A stretch of DNA of 56,862 bases. Source: Pseudomonadota bacterium (lineage in GTDB: Bacteria > Pseudomonadota > Gammaproteobacteria > Steroidobacterales > Steroidobacteraceae). A program made the translations under genes and the position numbers. Each line of letters begins with the position of its first letter. The stretch's first letter is position 1. Below are positions 17,689 to 26,707 of the stretch, piece by piece. The stretch is from NCBI GenBank assembly GCA_947459825.1, contig CANHFH010000006.1, positions 1 to 56,862 of the forward strand, in the 5' to 3' direction. The notes under the pieces are model-generated. The model was not told the DNA's origin, did not search any database, and saw only the letters and a program-made list of their open reading frames with translations.

Positions 17689-20603
17689 TCGTCGCGGCGC
17701 GATGAGCCGGAGCTCGACGGGCCGTAGCTCGTCGGGCTCGAGGACCAGACGACACGGGTGGGCTCGGCGACCGCGGGCTTCGCCGGCTCCATTGTCGCAT
17801 CGGGCACCGACGGCGCATCGGGCACCGACGGCGCATCCGTCGGGACGGTGGTCTCGGGCGACGCTTCGGTCACCGCGGCGACAGGCGCCACTGCCCCTTG
17901 CTCGGCGGTATCGATCGGCGTCACGGGCTCCGCCGTTGCCGCGTCCGGTTCGGCCGTCAGCGGCGCGGTCGGCGGCGACGGTTCGGCCGGGGCGAGCCCG
18001 GTCCAGCTGATGCCGGCAGCGGCTTCGCGCGGCGGCGGTGGCACGAGGTCGAGCACCGACTGCGGTGATGTGCCTTGATCGTCGCCCTCGGTGGTCGAGG
18101 GGGCGGAGCCTTCCCCGTCGGTGCCCTCATCGAAGCCGTCGTCGAGATCATCCGACCCGGTCGACTCCATGGCGTCGCCTGCGGCGCCGGTCTGGCCGGC
18201 CTCGCGTCCTGCGCCACCGCGACGACCACGACGACCACGACGACGGCGACGGCCACCACGGCCCTCACCCTCGCCCTGCGCGCCCGCAGCGCCCTGCTGC
18301 GTCATGTCGGAAGCGTTCTCCGGGCTGGCCTGACTCTCGCCGACGCCGACCGATGCCGACTCCGAGAAGGCAGGAGCGGCGGCAGCGCTTGCACTGGCCG
18401 GCAGCGCGCCGTTCGCCGCAGTGGCTGCGCCGACGACGCCGGCGGCAGCGGTCATGCCCGTCGCGTCCGATCCCTCGGGACGGTTGCGATCGCCGCGGTC
18501 ACGGTCACCACGGTCACGGTCACGGTCGCGTCCGCGGCCGCGCTGGCCATCACGGCCGCGGCTACGGCCCCCTTCGGTGGGCGGCTTCTCGGCAGCCGCC
18601 GCCGGCTTCTCGGCGGCGATACCCGGCTCGCGCGAGCGGTCGCGCTCGCCACCCTTGTCTTTGTTGTCCTTATCCCGTCCGCGCTCGCCGCGGTCACGGT
18701 CGCGATCACGGCCGCCACGGCCCTCGCGGTCGCGGTCACGCCCCCGACCACGGTCCCGGTCCCGGTCGCGACCACGGCTGCGGTCACGATCGCCCCGATC
18801 ACGCTCGCCGCGTCCGCCCGACGACGGCTCGGCAGGGACGGGCAGCTGCACCTCCGGCTTCGGATCGCCGAACAGCCAGCGCCACAGGCGCACGAACACG
18901 CCGGCACGCGGACCAGCGGGCAGCGTGGGAGCGGCCGCGACGGCTGCCGCCGCAGGGGCTGCGACCGGCGCCGGCGCGTGCTCGACGATCGGCACAGGGG
19001 TCGTCGGCAGGAAGGTCGGCACGGCGGCCGGCTCCTGCTGCGCCTGCTTCTCACGGGTGCCGGCAGGGTCGACGACCTTGGCGGGCGTCGGCATCTGGTA
19101 ACTCGTGCGCTTGAACTCCGGCTGGTCGATCTCGTCGTCGCGGACGCGGCGGATCGAGTACTCCGGGGTCTGGATGTTGCGGTTCGGCACGATCAAGAGC
19201 TCGACATCGCTCTTGTCCTCGAGCGTGCGCAGCCACTCGCGCTTCTCGTTGATGAGGTAGGTGGCGACCTCGACCGGCACCTCGGCGATGACCTTGGCGG
19301 TGCGGTCCTTGCGGGCCTCTTCGCCGATCAGCCGCAGCAGCGCGAGCGCCATCGACTCGACGGTGCGGATGCTGCCGATGCCGGTGCAACGCGGGCACAT
19401 CTCGTGGCTCGAGTCGCTCAGCGAGGGGCGCAGGCGCTGGCGCGACATCTCGAGCATGCCGAAGCGCGACAGACGGCCGATCTGGATGCGCGCGCGGTCC
19501 ATCTTCATGGCGTCGCGCAGGCGGTCCTCGACGGCGCGCTGGTTGCGCGACTCGTCCATGTCGATGAAGTCGATGACGATCAGGCCGCCGATGTCGCGGA
19601 TGCGCAGCTGGCGGGCGATCTCGTCGGCGGCCTCGAGGTTGGTGTTGGTGGCGGTGGTCTCGATGTCGCCGCCGCGCGTGGCGCGCGCGGAGTTGATGTC
19701 GATGGAGACCAGCGCCTCGGTGTAGTCGATGACGATGGAGCCGCCCGAGGGCAGCTGCACCTTGTGCGCGTAGGCCGACTCGATCTGGCTCTCGATCTGG
19801 TAGCGCGTGAAGAGCGGGATGTCGTCGGTGTACATCTTCAGGCGACGACCGCCCTCCGACGGCATGAAGCGCTGCATGTACTCGGCGGCGATCTCGTGGG
19901 CGCCCGGCTCGTCGACCAGCACCTCACCGATGTCGTCGGAGAAGTAGTCGCGCAGCGCGCGGGTCACCGGGTCGCTCTCGCGGTAGACGAGGAACGGGGC
20001 GGGGCGCTCGAGCACCGCCTTCACGATCTCATCCCACTGGATCTTGAGGTTGTCGAGGTCCCACTGGAGCTCCTCGGTGGCGCGGCCCACGCCGGCGGTG
20101 CGCACGATGGCACCCATGCCGGCCGGCACCACGAGGGCGTCCATGATGCTGCGCATCTGGTCGCGGTCCTCGCCCTCGATGCGACGGCTGACGCCGCCGG
20201 CGCGGGGGTTGTTCGGCATCAGCACCAGGAAGCGGCCGGCGAGCGAGATGAAGGTGGTGAGGGCGGCGCCCTTGTTGCCGCGCTCCTCCTTGTCGACCTG
20301 CACCACGATGTCCTGGCCTTCCTGCAGGACCTCGCGCATGTTGATGCGCCCGCCCGAGGGGTTCTTCAGGAAATACTCGCGGGAGATCTCCTTGAGCGGC
20401 AGGAAGCCGTGGCGCTCGGCGCCGTAGTCGACGAAGCAGGCTTCGAGCGAGGGCTCGATGCGCGCGATGCGCGCCTTGTAGACGTTGGCCTTCTTCTGTT
20501 CGCGGGACGGGAGCTCGATCGAGAGGTCGTAGAGCTTCTGTCCGTCAACGAGTGCGACGCGCAGCTCTTCCTGCTGCGTCGCGTTCACAAGCATTCTTTT
20601 CAT
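17682..20603 (-). CDS. rne: ribonuclease E
   Basis: Main endoribonuclease for mRNA decay and rRNA/tRNA processing, anchoring a degradosome. 973 residues. The catalytic half has the S1 domain, the DNase I-like metal aspartates Asp302 ([12 protein letters not shown]) and Asp345 (VIDFIDMD), and the zinc-link pair Cys403/Cys406 in CPRC. The C-terminal half is low-complexity: long Arg/Asp/Gly runs (about 600-720), an [13 protein letters not shown] patch (about 800), and an acidic/Pro-rich tail ending [10 protein letters not shown], as expected for RNA and protein docking sites. It is divergent from rluC across a 304-base leader. Confidence 0.95.
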   Translation of the reverse strand: MKRMLVNATQQEELRVALVDGQKLYDLSIELPSREQKKANVYKARIARIEPSLEACFVDYGAERHGFLPLKEISREYFLKNPSGGRINMREVLQEGQDIVVQVDKEERGNKGAALTTFISLAGRFLVLMPNNPRAGGVSRRIEGEDRDQMRSIMDALVVPAGMGAIVRTAGVGRATEELQWDLDNLKIQWDEIVKAVLERPAPFLVYRESDPVTRALRDYFSDDIGEVLVDEPGAHEIAAEYMQRFMPSEGGRRLKMYTDDIPLFTRYQIESQIESAYAHKVQLPSGGSIVIDYTEALVSIDINSARATRGGDIETTATNTNLEAADEIARQLRIRDIGGLIVIDFIDMDESRNQRAVEDRLRDAMKMDRARIQIGRLSRFGMLEMSRQRLRPSLSDSSHEMCPRCTGIGSIRTVESMALALLRLIGEEARKDRTAKVIAEVPVEVATYLINEKREWLRTLEDKSDVELLIVPNRNIQTPEYSIRRVRDDEIDQPEFKRTSYQMPTPAKVVDPAGTREKQAQQEPAAVPTFLPTTPVPIVEHAPAPVAAPAAAAVAAAPTLPAGPRAGVFVRLWRWLFGDPKPEVQLPVPAEPSSGGRGERDRGDRDRSRGRDRDRDRGRGRDRDREGRGGRDRDRDRGERGRDKDNKDKGGERDRSREPGIAAEKPAAAAEKPPTEGGRSRGRDGQRGRGRDRDRDRGDRDRGDRNRPEGSDATGMTAAAGVVGAATAANGALPASASAAAAPAFSESASVGVGESQASPENASDMTQQGAAGAQGEGEGRGGRRRRRGRRGRRGGAGREAGQTGAAGDAMESTGSDDLDDGFDEGTDGEGSAPSTTEGDDQGTSPQSVLDLVPPPPREAAAGISWTGLAPAEPSPPTAPLTAEPDAATAEPVTPIDTAEQGAVAPVAAVTEASPETTVPTDAPSVPDAPSVPDATMEPAKPAVAEPTRVVWSSSPTSYGPSSSGSSRRDDY
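17797..17832. repeat. two tandem 18-base repeats in the rne tail
   Basis: GCATCGGGCACCGACGGC occurs twice in direct succession, followed by a third partial GCATC. It encodes a doubled DAPSVP in the disordered C-terminal part of RNase E and keeps frame, so copy number could vary without breaking the gene. Confidence 0.8.
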
Positions 20604-20907
20604 GGAGGGCCCCTGTACGGGATGGGGCCAACAGCGGACGGGCGGTGATTGCCCAGGAGGCGACGGAAGGCGCGAACGAGGAGGAGGTGAGTGTCACTTT
20701 CTGTTCTTGTTCGAGCTGTCTGCCCGCGACCCCGGAGGGCGCGGACCGGAACCTGCGCTGGTCTGTGCACCGACGGCGCGCCGGGGAGCCCCTAGGGACT
20801 CGACGCCGGACGCGGCCACTGTCGGCCGGATTCGATGGCCTCGTCGCCGAGGACCAACTAACATGCGACGCCCGCTCTGGCGGTAGTCGCGGCGACGGTC
20901 GGAGTTT
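20604..20907. other. 304-base divergent region between rne and rluC
   Basis: No credible ORF. The length on the rne side recalls the long autoregulatory 5' leader of E. coli rne, so part of it may be an RNase E-sensing leader; this is inference. Several GC-rich inverted segments are present (around 20725-20800), but I cannot fold it here. GGAG lies just upstream of the rluC ATG. Exact promoters could not be assigned with confidence. Confidence 0.5.
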
Positions 20908-22011
20908 ATGACAAAGCCCCCGGAAAAACAAGACCTTACGGAAACGACCGGAAAATCCGCTGTAAAGCAGGTCGTGGTCGGTGAAGACGACGCCGGCAGC
21001 CGCCTCGACAGGTTCCTCACCCGACAGTATCCCGGGGTGCCGCGCACCCGCTTGTTCCGCATCGTCCGCAAGGGCGAGGTGCGGGTGAACGGCAAGCGGG
21101 CCGCCATCGACACCCGCCTCGCAGCCGGCGACACGGTGCGTCTGCCGCCGGTCCGGACCGAAGCGCCGGGCGAGGAGGGGGGTGATGACACCTCGGTCGG
21201 TGGCCGCACCGGTGCGGCCGGGTCGGGTGCTGCGGACGCCGGGGCCAAGCCGAAGCGTGTCCGCGTACCGACCAGCCTGGTGGACACCATCACCCGTGCC
21301 GTGATCCACGAGGACGATCGGCTGCTGGTCATCGACAAGCCCGCCGGCATCGCCGTGCACGGCGGCAGCGGCGTGTCTTTCGGGGTCATCGAGGCGCTGC
21401 GCGCGGCGCGGCCCGATGAGGCCGACAAACTCGAACTCGTCCACCGCCTCGACCGGGACACGAGCGGTGTGCTGCTGGTGGCGCGCAAGCCCGCGGTGCT
21501 CCGCATGCTGCATGCGAGCCTGCGCGACGGTGAGGGCTTCGAGAAGCGCTACCTCGCGCTGCTGAAGGGCGACTGGCAGCTCGGCAAGAAACGCATCGAT
21601 GCGCCGCTGCGCACCGACCTGCGCGTCGGCGGCGAGCGCACGGTGCGGGTGCACGCCTCCGGCAAGCCGTCGGCCAGCGATTTCCGGGTGGTGCAGTCCT
21701 ACGGCCGCACGGCGACGCTGATGGAGGTCTCGATCCTCACCGGCCGCACCCACCAGATCCGTGTGCATGCCGCGTATGCCGGCCATCCGGTCGCGGGCGA
21801 CCCGAAATACGGCGACGAAGCCTTCAACGAGGACATGCGCGAGATCGGCCTCGAGCGCATGTTCCTGCACGCCTCGAGCATCTCGTTCGTGTGGCCCGAT
21901 CGCGGCACCGAGTTCAGCGTCAACGCGCCGCTGCCGCCGGAGCTCGCGCGGGTGCTAGATGTCATCGTGCGCCCAAGGTCGAAGCGTTCGCGCAAGCCAT
22001 ATAAGCGGTAG
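20908..22011 (+). CDS. rluC: 23S rRNA pseudouridine synthase RluC family
   Basis: Makes pseudouridines at 955, 2504 and 2580 of 23S rRNA (RluC class). 367 residues. An N-terminal S4 RNA-binding domain (SRLDRFLTRQYP, residues 31-42) is followed by an unusually long low-complexity Gly/Ala/Thr linker (about 86-117) and the catalytic domain with Asp182 in HRLDRDTSGVLL and the GRTHQIRVH motif. The rne-rluC divergent arrangement is the same as in E. coli. The 3' end overlaps maf by 57 bases. Confidence 0.93.
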   Translation: MTKPPEKQDLTETTGKSAVKQVVVGEDDAGSRLDRFLTRQYPGVPRTRLFRIVRKGEVRVNGKRAAIDTRLAAGDTVRLPPVRTEAPGEEGGDDTSVGGRTGAAGSGAADAGAKPKRVRVPTSLVDTITRAVIHEDDRLLVIDKPAGIAVHGGSGVSFGVIEALRAARPDEADKLELVHRLDRDTSGVLLVARKPAVLRMLHASLRDGEGFEKRYLALLKGDWQLGKKRIDAPLRTDLRVGGERTVRVHASGKPSASDFRVVQSYGRTATLMEVSILTGRTHQIRVHAAYAGHPVAGDPKYGDEAFNEDMREIGLERMFLHASSISFVWPDRGTEFSVNAPLPPELARVLDVIVRPRSKRSRKPYKR

Positions 22012-22587
22012 CCCGATCAGCGCGGTCGGGTCCTCCGAACGCAGCCGCTCGAAGAGCGTGATGCCGAGGCCCTCACATTTGAAGCCGCCGGCGCAGTCGG
22101 TCGCAGGCTCCGCCGCGACATAGGCTGCGATCTCCTCGCGCGTGAGCGCGCGGAACTCGCAGACGGTCTCGTCGAGGTGTTGCGCCTCGAAGCCATCGGC
22201 GAGGCTGACGACGCAGACGGCGGTGTGGAACACCACGCGGTGGCCGGCGAGCCGCGCGAGCTGCGCAGCCTGGGCCTCCGGGCTGCCAGGCTTGCCGAGG
22301 CACTCGTCACCGAGCGCGCAGACCTGGTCGGAGCCGATGACCAGCGCGCCGCGTTCTGCCGGCAGGTGGTCTGCCGACCCGGTCGCTGGTGCCGCGAGCG
22401 TCTCCGCGACCGCCAGCGCCTTGCTGCGGGCCAGGCGCAGGGCGAGGGCCGCCGGGGTCTCGCCGGGTAGCCGGGATTCGTCCACCTCGGGGCTACGCCA
22501 CTCGAAGGGGTGGCCGAGGCGGGTGAGCAGTTCGCGGCGGTAACGGGACCCGGACGCGAGCCAGAGAGGCCTCTTCAGCAGAAACAA
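21955..22587 (-). CDS. maf: Maf-family nucleotide pyrophosphatase (YceF type)
   Basis: House-cleaning nucleoside triphosphate pyrophosphatase of the YceF (m7GTP) class. Motifs: LASGSRYRREL at the start, PEVDES, IGSDQVC in the middle, CAGGFKCEGLGITLFERL and ALIGLPL near the end. The frame is open back to an ATG at 22638, but that start adds 17 residues not typical of the family and would sit on the yceD promoter; TTG 22587 gives 210 residues and the usual short lead-in, so it is preferred tentatively. It converges with rluC and overlaps it by 57 bases. Confidence 0.88.
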   Translation of the reverse strand: MFLLKRPLWLASGSRYRRELLTRLGHPFEWRSPEVDESRLPGETPAALALRLARSKALAVAETLAAPATGSADHLPAERGALVIGSDQVCALGDECLGKPGSPEAQAAQLARLAGHRVVFHTAVCVVSLADGFEAQHLDETVCEFRALTREEIAAYVAAEPATDCAGGFKCEGLGITLFERLRSEDPTALIGLPLIWLARTLRPWAHDDI

Positions 22588-22609
22588 GGGCTTACACCAC
22601 CGATTGGTT

Positions 22610-22638
22610 TTGACTAGCCGGAAGGTCGCCCCTATCAT
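22610..22638 (+). promoter_or_regulatory. sigma70-type promoter of yceD-rpmF-plsX-fabH
   Basis: TTGACT (22610-22615), a 17-base spacer and TATCAT (22633-22638) make the best-matched promoter in the window. The predicted start is near 22645, only about 3 bases before the yceD ATG, so the operon mRNA would be nearly leaderless. Confidence 0.75.
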
Positions 22639-22647
22639 ACGCGCCCC

Positions 22648-23208
22648 ATGCCGGCTGACTGGTCACGACCGCTGGATGTCGATCGCGCCGCCGACCAGCG
22701 CAGCGAGTGGGAGTTCGAGTTGCCGCTCGTGGGCCTTCCGCGGTTGGCACCGGACCTCGCGCTGCAGGAAGGCAGTGCGGCCTGTCGGGTCGAGTTCGCG
22801 CGCGAGCGCGGTCGTCCGGTGGCCCAGGTGGAGGTCCGCTCACGCGTGCCGCTGCGTTGCCAACGCTGCCTGCGGCCGGTGTGGGTCGACATCGACGTGA
22901 GTTCGCAGGTGCGGCTCGTCACCGATCCGGCGCAGGCCGGTGAGGCGGAGCCCGGCGAAGGTGATGATGACGGGTTGGAGAGCAGCGGCGCGGAGCCGAC
23001 CCTCGCCCCCGAGGGACGAGTCGTGCTGCGCGACCTCGTCGAAGAAGAGATCCTGCTGGCGGCGCCGTTGGTGCCGCGGCATGAAGATGTCGCCGGATGT
23101 GGCCCCGGCGAGGCGATCCCCGCGGAAGAACCTTCCGGGGACGCGAAGAAGGGCCCGATGAACACGCCGTTTGCGGGGCTGGGCGAGCTCCTGAAACGCG
23201 GCCACTAG
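22648..23208 (+). CDS. yceD: YceD family (DUF177) 23S rRNA accumulation protein
   Basis: 186-residue DUF177 protein, linked to 23S rRNA accumulation in E. coli and plants. The family Cys pair appears as LRCQRCLRPVWV (about residues 70-81), and the ending MNTPFAGLGELLKRGH matches the NPFAVLxxLK C-terminus. A low-complexity Gly/Glu/Asp stretch sits in the middle. It precedes rpmF as in most proteobacteria and lies directly downstream of a strong promoter. Confidence 0.9.
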   Translation: MPADWSRPLDVDRAADQRSEWEFELPLVGLPRLAPDLALQEGSAACRVEFARERGRPVAQVEVRSRVPLRCQRCLRPVWVDIDVSSQVRLVTDPAQAGEAEPGEGDDDGLESSGAEPTLAPEGRVVLRDLVEEEILLAAPLVPRHEDVAGCGPGEAIPAEEPSGDAKKGPMNTPFAGLGELLKRGH

Positions 23209-23235
23209 TCCGATCGCCCGTCGAGGAGTTCCGCC

Positions 23236-23430
23236 ATGCCAGTCCAGAAGAGCCGCAAGACCCCGTCCAAGCGCGGCATGCACCGCTCGCACGACGGTCT
23301 CGCCAAGCCCGCCCTGTCGGTCGATCCGCAGTCGGGTGAGACCCACTTCCGTCACCGCATCACGCCGGACGGTTTCTACCGCGGCAAGCGCGTGATCGAG
23401 AAGCCGGCCGACGAGGAAACGGCGGGCTGA
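23236..23430 (+). CDS. rpmF: 50S ribosomal protein L32
   Basis: 64 residues starting [19 protein letters not shown], the canonical bL32 N-terminus, with [14 protein letters not shown] near the end. The zinc-binding cysteines of some L32 proteins are absent, as is usual in this group. GAGGAG lies 9 bases before the ATG. It is second in the yceD-rpmF-plsX-fabH operon. Confidence 0.97.
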   Translation: MPVQKSRKTPSKRGMHRSHDGLAKPALSVDPQSGETHFRHRITPDGFYRGKRVIEKPADEETAG

Positions 23431-23436
23431 CGCCCC

Positions 23437-23456
23437 GGCGCGCCGCGGGGCGCGCC
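23437..23456 (+). other. strong GC hairpin between rpmF and plsX
   Basis: GGCGCGCC-GCGG-GGCGCGCC forms an 8-bp all-GC stem with a 4-base loop, 6 bases after the rpmF stop. No T tract follows, so a terminator is unlikely; it may stabilise the rpmF part of the mRNA or tune the ratio of L32 to lipid enzymes. Function is inferred. Confidence 0.45.
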
Positions 23457-23479
23457 TGCCCCTCACGGGGCACCCAAAG

Positions 23480-24520
23480 ATGACCGTCATCGCGCTCGAT
23501 GCCATGAGCGGCGACCTCGGCGCACAGGAATGCGTGCCGGCGGCGCTGCGCGCGCTCGCCGAGGATCCTGCGCTGCGCCTGCTGCTGGTGGGCGACCCGG
23601 CCGTGCTCGAGCCGCTCCTCGCCGCTGCGGCGAAGGCCGGGCCGCCCGCCGCCGCCCGCGCCCGCCTCGAGGTCGTGCCCGCGAGCGAGGTCATCACCAT
23701 GGACGACTCGCCGCGCGAGGCGATCCGTCGCAAGAAGGACTCCTCGATGCGCGTCGCGATCGACCTCGTCCGCGAGGGACGCGCCGAGGCCGCGGTCAGC
23801 GCCGGCAACACCGGCGCGCTCACCGCCATCGCGCACTTCGTGCTCAAGTGCCTGCCGCAGGTCGAGCGTGCGCCGATCATGTCCGCGGTGCCGAACGAAC
23901 GCGGCTCCACGCATCTGCTCGACCTCGGCGCGAATGTGCGCGCCACCGCGCTGCAGCTCGAGCAGTTCGCGATCATGGGCGCCATCGTCGCGCGTGATGT
24001 GCACGGCATCGTGCGGCCGCGGGTGGGTCTGCTCAACATCGGGGTCGAGGAGACCAAGGGCCACGACCTCGTGCAGGAGGCGCATGCGCTGCTCGGTGCC
24101 TGGCATTCCGCGGGTCACGCGCGCGACTTCGAGTATGTCGGCTTCGTAGAGGGCGGCGACATCTTCACCGGCGAGGTCGATGTGGTCGTTACCGACGGCT
24201 TCACCGGCAACGTCGCGCTCAAGACCATGGAAGGGGTCGCGCGGCTCATCGGCAAGCGGCTGCGGCAGGAGTTCACCGCGAGCCTGCCCGCGAAGGTCGC
24301 AGGCCTCGCCGCGCGGCCGGTGCTCGCGCGCGTCACCGCCTCGCTCGACCCACGCGCCTTCAACGGCGCGGTCATGGTCGGGCTCACGCGCGTCGTGGTA
24401 AAAAGCCACGGCAGCGCGGACCGCGTCGCGCTCGCCCGCGCCGTGGCCATCGCCGCCACCGCGGCGCGTCGTCAGCTCGTGCAGCATGTCGCGACCGCCC
24501 TCGGGGAGACCCACGCATGA
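23480..24520 (+). CDS. plsX: phosphate acyltransferase PlsX
   Basis: Converts acyl-ACP to acyl-phosphate at the start of phospholipid synthesis. 346 residues with [11 protein letters not shown] at the N-terminus (the family usually has DAMGGDxGP, so this is a variant), SAGNTGAL, and [16 protein letters not shown], all PlsX signatures. The stop overlaps the fabH ATG (ATGA). Confidence 0.95.
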   Translation: MTVIALDAMSGDLGAQECVPAALRALAEDPALRLLLVGDPAVLEPLLAAAAKAGPPAAARARLEVVPASEVITMDDSPREAIRRKKDSSMRVAIDLVREGRAEAAVSAGNTGALTAIAHFVLKCLPQVERAPIMSAVPNERGSTHLLDLGANVRATALQLEQFAIMGAIVARDVHGIVRPRVGLLNIGVEETKGHDLVQEAHALLGAWHSAGHARDFEYVGFVEGGDIFTGEVDVVVTDGFTGNVALKTMEGVARLIGKRLRQEFTASLPAKVAGLAARPVLARVTASLDPRAFNGAVMVGLTRVVVKSHGSADRVALARAVAIAATAARRQLVQHVATALGETHA

Positions 24521-25503
24521 CGTTCCAACTAAAATACTCGCGCATCGCCGGCACCGGCAGCCACCTGCCCGAGAAGGTGCTCACCAACGCCGGACTCGAG
24601 AAGATGGTCGAGACCTCCGACCAGTGGATCCAGGAGCGCACCGGCATCCGCCAGCGGCACATCGCCGCCCAGGGCGAGACCACGGTCGACCTCGCCGTGC
24701 CGGCGGCGCGCCGCGCCATGCAGGCCGCGGGCGTCGAGCCCGACGAGATCGACTTCATCATCTTCGGCACCTGCACGCCCGACCAGGTGTTCCCGAACTG
24801 CGGCGCGCTGCTGCAGGACCGGCTCGGCATCCGCAACTGTCCTGCGGTGAGCGTCGAGGCCGCGTGCAGCAGCTTCATCTACGCGCTCTCCATCGCCGAC
24901 AAGTTCGTGCGGCTGGGCGAGGCCAAGTGCGCGCTCGTCATCGGCGCCGAGACGCTGAGCCGCATCGTCGACTGGACCGACCGCAGCACCGCCATCCTGT
25001 TCGGCGACGGCGCGGGTGCGGTGGTGCTTAAGCCTGCCGACGAGCCGGGCATCCTCTCGACGCACCTGCACACCGACGGCTTCTACAAGGACCTGCTCTA
25101 CTGCCCGGTCGGACCCTCGAAGGGCTTCCATGTCGACGAGTCCGGCCGCACGCCCATGTTCATCCACATGGCCGGCAACGAGGTCTTCAAGATCGCGGTG
25201 AAGTCCTTGGGCTCCATCGTCGATGAGACGCTGGCCGCCAACAACCTCGACAAATCGGCCATCGACTGGCTGGTGCCGCACCAGGCCAACATCCGCATCA
25301 TCCAGGCCACGGCCAAGAAACTGGATATGCCGATGGAGAAGGTGATCGTGACGGTCGCCGAGCACGGCAACACCTCGTCGGCGTCGGTGCCGCTGGCGCT
25401 CGACGCCGGCGTGCGCGACGGTCGCATCCAGCGCGGTCAGCTGCTGCTGCTCGAGGCCTTCGGCGGCGGCCTCACCTGGGGTTCGGCGCTGATCCGCTAC
25501 TGA
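24517..25503 (+). CDS. fabH: beta-ketoacyl-ACP synthase III
   Basis: Starts fatty acid synthesis by condensing acetyl-CoA with malonyl-ACP. 328 residues; catalytic triad Cys117 (EAACSSF), His254 (VPHQANIRI) and Asn284 (HGNTSSAS). It ends the operon: a terminator follows 37 bases later and fabD, fabG and acpP, which often come next, are not here. Confidence 0.95.
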   Translation: MTFQLKYSRIAGTGSHLPEKVLTNAGLEKMVETSDQWIQERTGIRQRHIAAQGETTVDLAVPAARRAMQAAGVEPDEIDFIIFGTCTPDQVFPNCGALLQDRLGIRNCPAVSVEAACSSFIYALSIADKFVRLGEAKCALVIGAETLSRIVDWTDRSTAILFGDGAGAVVLKPADEPGILSTHLHTDGFYKDLLYCPVGPSKGFHVDESGRTPMFIHMAGNEVFKIAVKSLGSIVDETLAANNLDKSAIDWLVPHQANIRIIQATAKKLDMPMEKVIVTVAEHGNTSSASVPLALDAGVRDGRIQRGQLLLLEAFGGGLTWGSALIRY

Positions 25504-25538
25504 CGCCGCCGGTCACCCGGCGCCGCCTTCCGCAGGAC

Positions 25539-25575
25539 GAAAAAAAACGCCGCGCTCTCGCGCGGCGTCTTTTTC
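25539..25575. terminator. bidirectional intrinsic terminator between fabH and the lipoprotein gene
   Basis: A run of eight A, a 9-bp stem (ACGCCGCGC / GCGCGGCGT) with a TCTC loop, then TCTTTTT. It has a T tract in either orientation and lies between converging genes, so it should end both the plsX-fabH transcript and the lipoprotein transcript. Confidence 0.88.
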
Positions 25576-25597
25576 CCGGAAGCGGGACCTTGCGGTC

Positions 25598-25912
25598 TTA
25601 CTTCGAGATCGTGCGCTTGAACATGCGATCGATCTTCTCGTTCGTCGCATCGCAGCACGACTGGCTGGCCTGAGCGGCAGCCAGAGCCTGGTTGGCGGTC
25701 GACTGCGCGCCGCTGGCAGCCGAGGCGGCCGAGGCGGCAGCGCTACCGGCGCTGTCGGCAGCGCTCTTGGCGGCGGCGACCTGCGAGCCGATGCTCGAGA
25801 CCTGCGACTTCAGCGTGTCGATCTGGGCCTGCAGCGGCTTCAGGTCGGTGCAGCCGGCGAGGGCGGCGACGGCGGCGAGGGCCGCGATCTTGGCGATGAC
25901 AGGAGTCTTCAT
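25598..25912 (-). CDS. alanine-rich Lpp/OprI-like lipoprotein
   Basis: 104-residue predicted lipoprotein. The signal peptide ends in a lipobox LAGC (Cys21), followed by a helical segment with heptad-like Leu/Val/Ile spacing (LKPLQAQIDTLKSQVSSIGSQV) and then a long Ala/Ser zipper, as in Lpp/OprI proteins that trimerise under the outer membrane. The C-terminus (DRMFKRTISK) ends in Lys, which in Lpp is the residue joined to peptidoglycan; whether that happens here is unknown. AGAGGA precedes the ATG. The mature protein has a CC pair near residue 86. Confidence 0.85.
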   Translation of the reverse strand: MKTPVIAKIAALAAVAALAGCTDLKPLQAQIDTLKSQVSSIGSQVAAAKSAADSAGSAAASAASAASGAQSTANQALAAAQASQSCCDATNEKIDRMFKRTISK

Positions 25913-26055
25913 TTTCGTTGTCCTCTAGAGGTTTCTGGCGATCGTGGCGATGGGCGGCGACCCCCTTGAGGATCCACGCCCACGCCGGCACCAACTGCAC
26001 CAAATCCGCGCGCGGATTGCAACCTGCGCGTGCGTGTGCGGTACCGCCAGGGGCC

Positions 26056-26691
26056 TCAGATGGCCTTTTTGCGCAGAAGGAACTGGTGGTTGCGCAGCTT
26101 GATGGTGTCGGCGACACCTGTCACACGGAATTCATCCACGGCCCGGGTCACCCCGTGGTCCCAGATGCCGCGGCGGTCGTAGTCGTCGCCGGCGATGTAG
26201 CCGCCCGGCTTGAGCTTGGGGAAGAACGCCTCGAGGTCGCGCTTGACGTCGTCGTAGAAATGGCTGGCGTCGACGTAGATCCAGTCGAAGTGCGCGTCGG
26301 GGAACAGCGGCGCCGCGTCATGTGACAGCGTGCGGTGCAGCACCACGCGCCCCGAGGCGATCTCGCGCGCGAAGCGGGTGGTGACCTGCACATACTGCGC
26401 CTGCAGGGCGTCGCTGGCCGCCTTCGCGTCCTTGAAATCCTGCGTCGGGCCATCGTAGAGCGTGCCGTCGTCCTTGGTGAACCAGGGGTCGACGAGGTGC
26501 AGCTCGCGCGGCTCGTTCATGGCGAGGATGCGTTCGGAGAAGTCGCCGTCGAAGACGCCCACCTCGATGACCACGCCGCCCTTCGGGACATGGTCGAACA
26601 GGAAGTCACGGCTCGCGGCGCGACGGGCGCGCTTCGAGAAGAGCCGCTGATACCAGTGTCTTCCGGGCAGTCCCGGCGCGGGGCGATACAT
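26056..26691 (-). CDS. class I SAM-dependent methyltransferase (Methyltransf_24 type)
   Basis: 211-residue protein with a Rossmann methyltransferase core: motif I VVIEVGVFDGDFSERIL (about residues 39-55), acidic loop HLVDPWF, and post-motif DWIYVDASHFYDDVKRDLEAFFPKLKPGGYIAGDDY, the pattern of family-24 methyltransferases that often modify sugars or cell-surface glycans. No membrane segment. It is divergent from a glycosyltransferase with 16 bases between the start codons, so a joint role in a glycan pathway is plausible but inferred. An ATG at 26724 is an alternative start. Confidence 0.8.
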   Translation of the reverse strand: MYRPAPGLPGRHWYQRLFSKRARRAASRDFLFDHVPKGGVVIEVGVFDGDFSERILAMNEPRELHLVDPWFTKDDGTLYDGPTQDFKDAKAASDALQAQYVQVTTRFAREIASGRVVLHRTLSHDAAPLFPDAHFDWIYVDASHFYDDVKRDLEAFFPKLKPGGYIAGDDYDRRGIWDHGVTRAVDEFRVTGVADTIKLRNHQFLLRKKAI

Positions 26692-26697
26692 GGCAAC

Positions 26698-26703
26698 ATC
26701 ATA
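26698..26703 (-). promoter_or_regulatory. -10-like element 6 bases upstream of the methyltransferase ATG
   Basis: TATGAT on the minus strand, six bases, then ATG 26691. The predicted start coincides with the A of the ATG. The hexamer occupies most of the 16-base gap to the divergent glycosyltransferase start. No recognisable -35 or Shine-Dalgarno. Confidence 0.45.
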
Positions 26704-26707
26704 GCCG

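Noticed and set aside
18480-18830. repeated CGGTCACGGTCACGG-like units that could suggest a repeat array
   Set aside because: They encode RD/RG runs of the RNase E tail in frame; spacing is irregular and there are no unique spacers, so not a CRISPR.
18075-20648. 857-codon plus-strand frame antisense to rne
   Set aside because: Exact antisense of a strongly supported gene, no domain, composition rich in Ala/Arg/Asp/Val from GC codon bias; starts and ends within rne low-complexity repeats.
22588-22638. ATG 22638 as maf start
   Set aside because: It would overlap the strong yceD promoter and adds 17 residues unlike Maf proteins; TTG 22587 preferred, though unproven.
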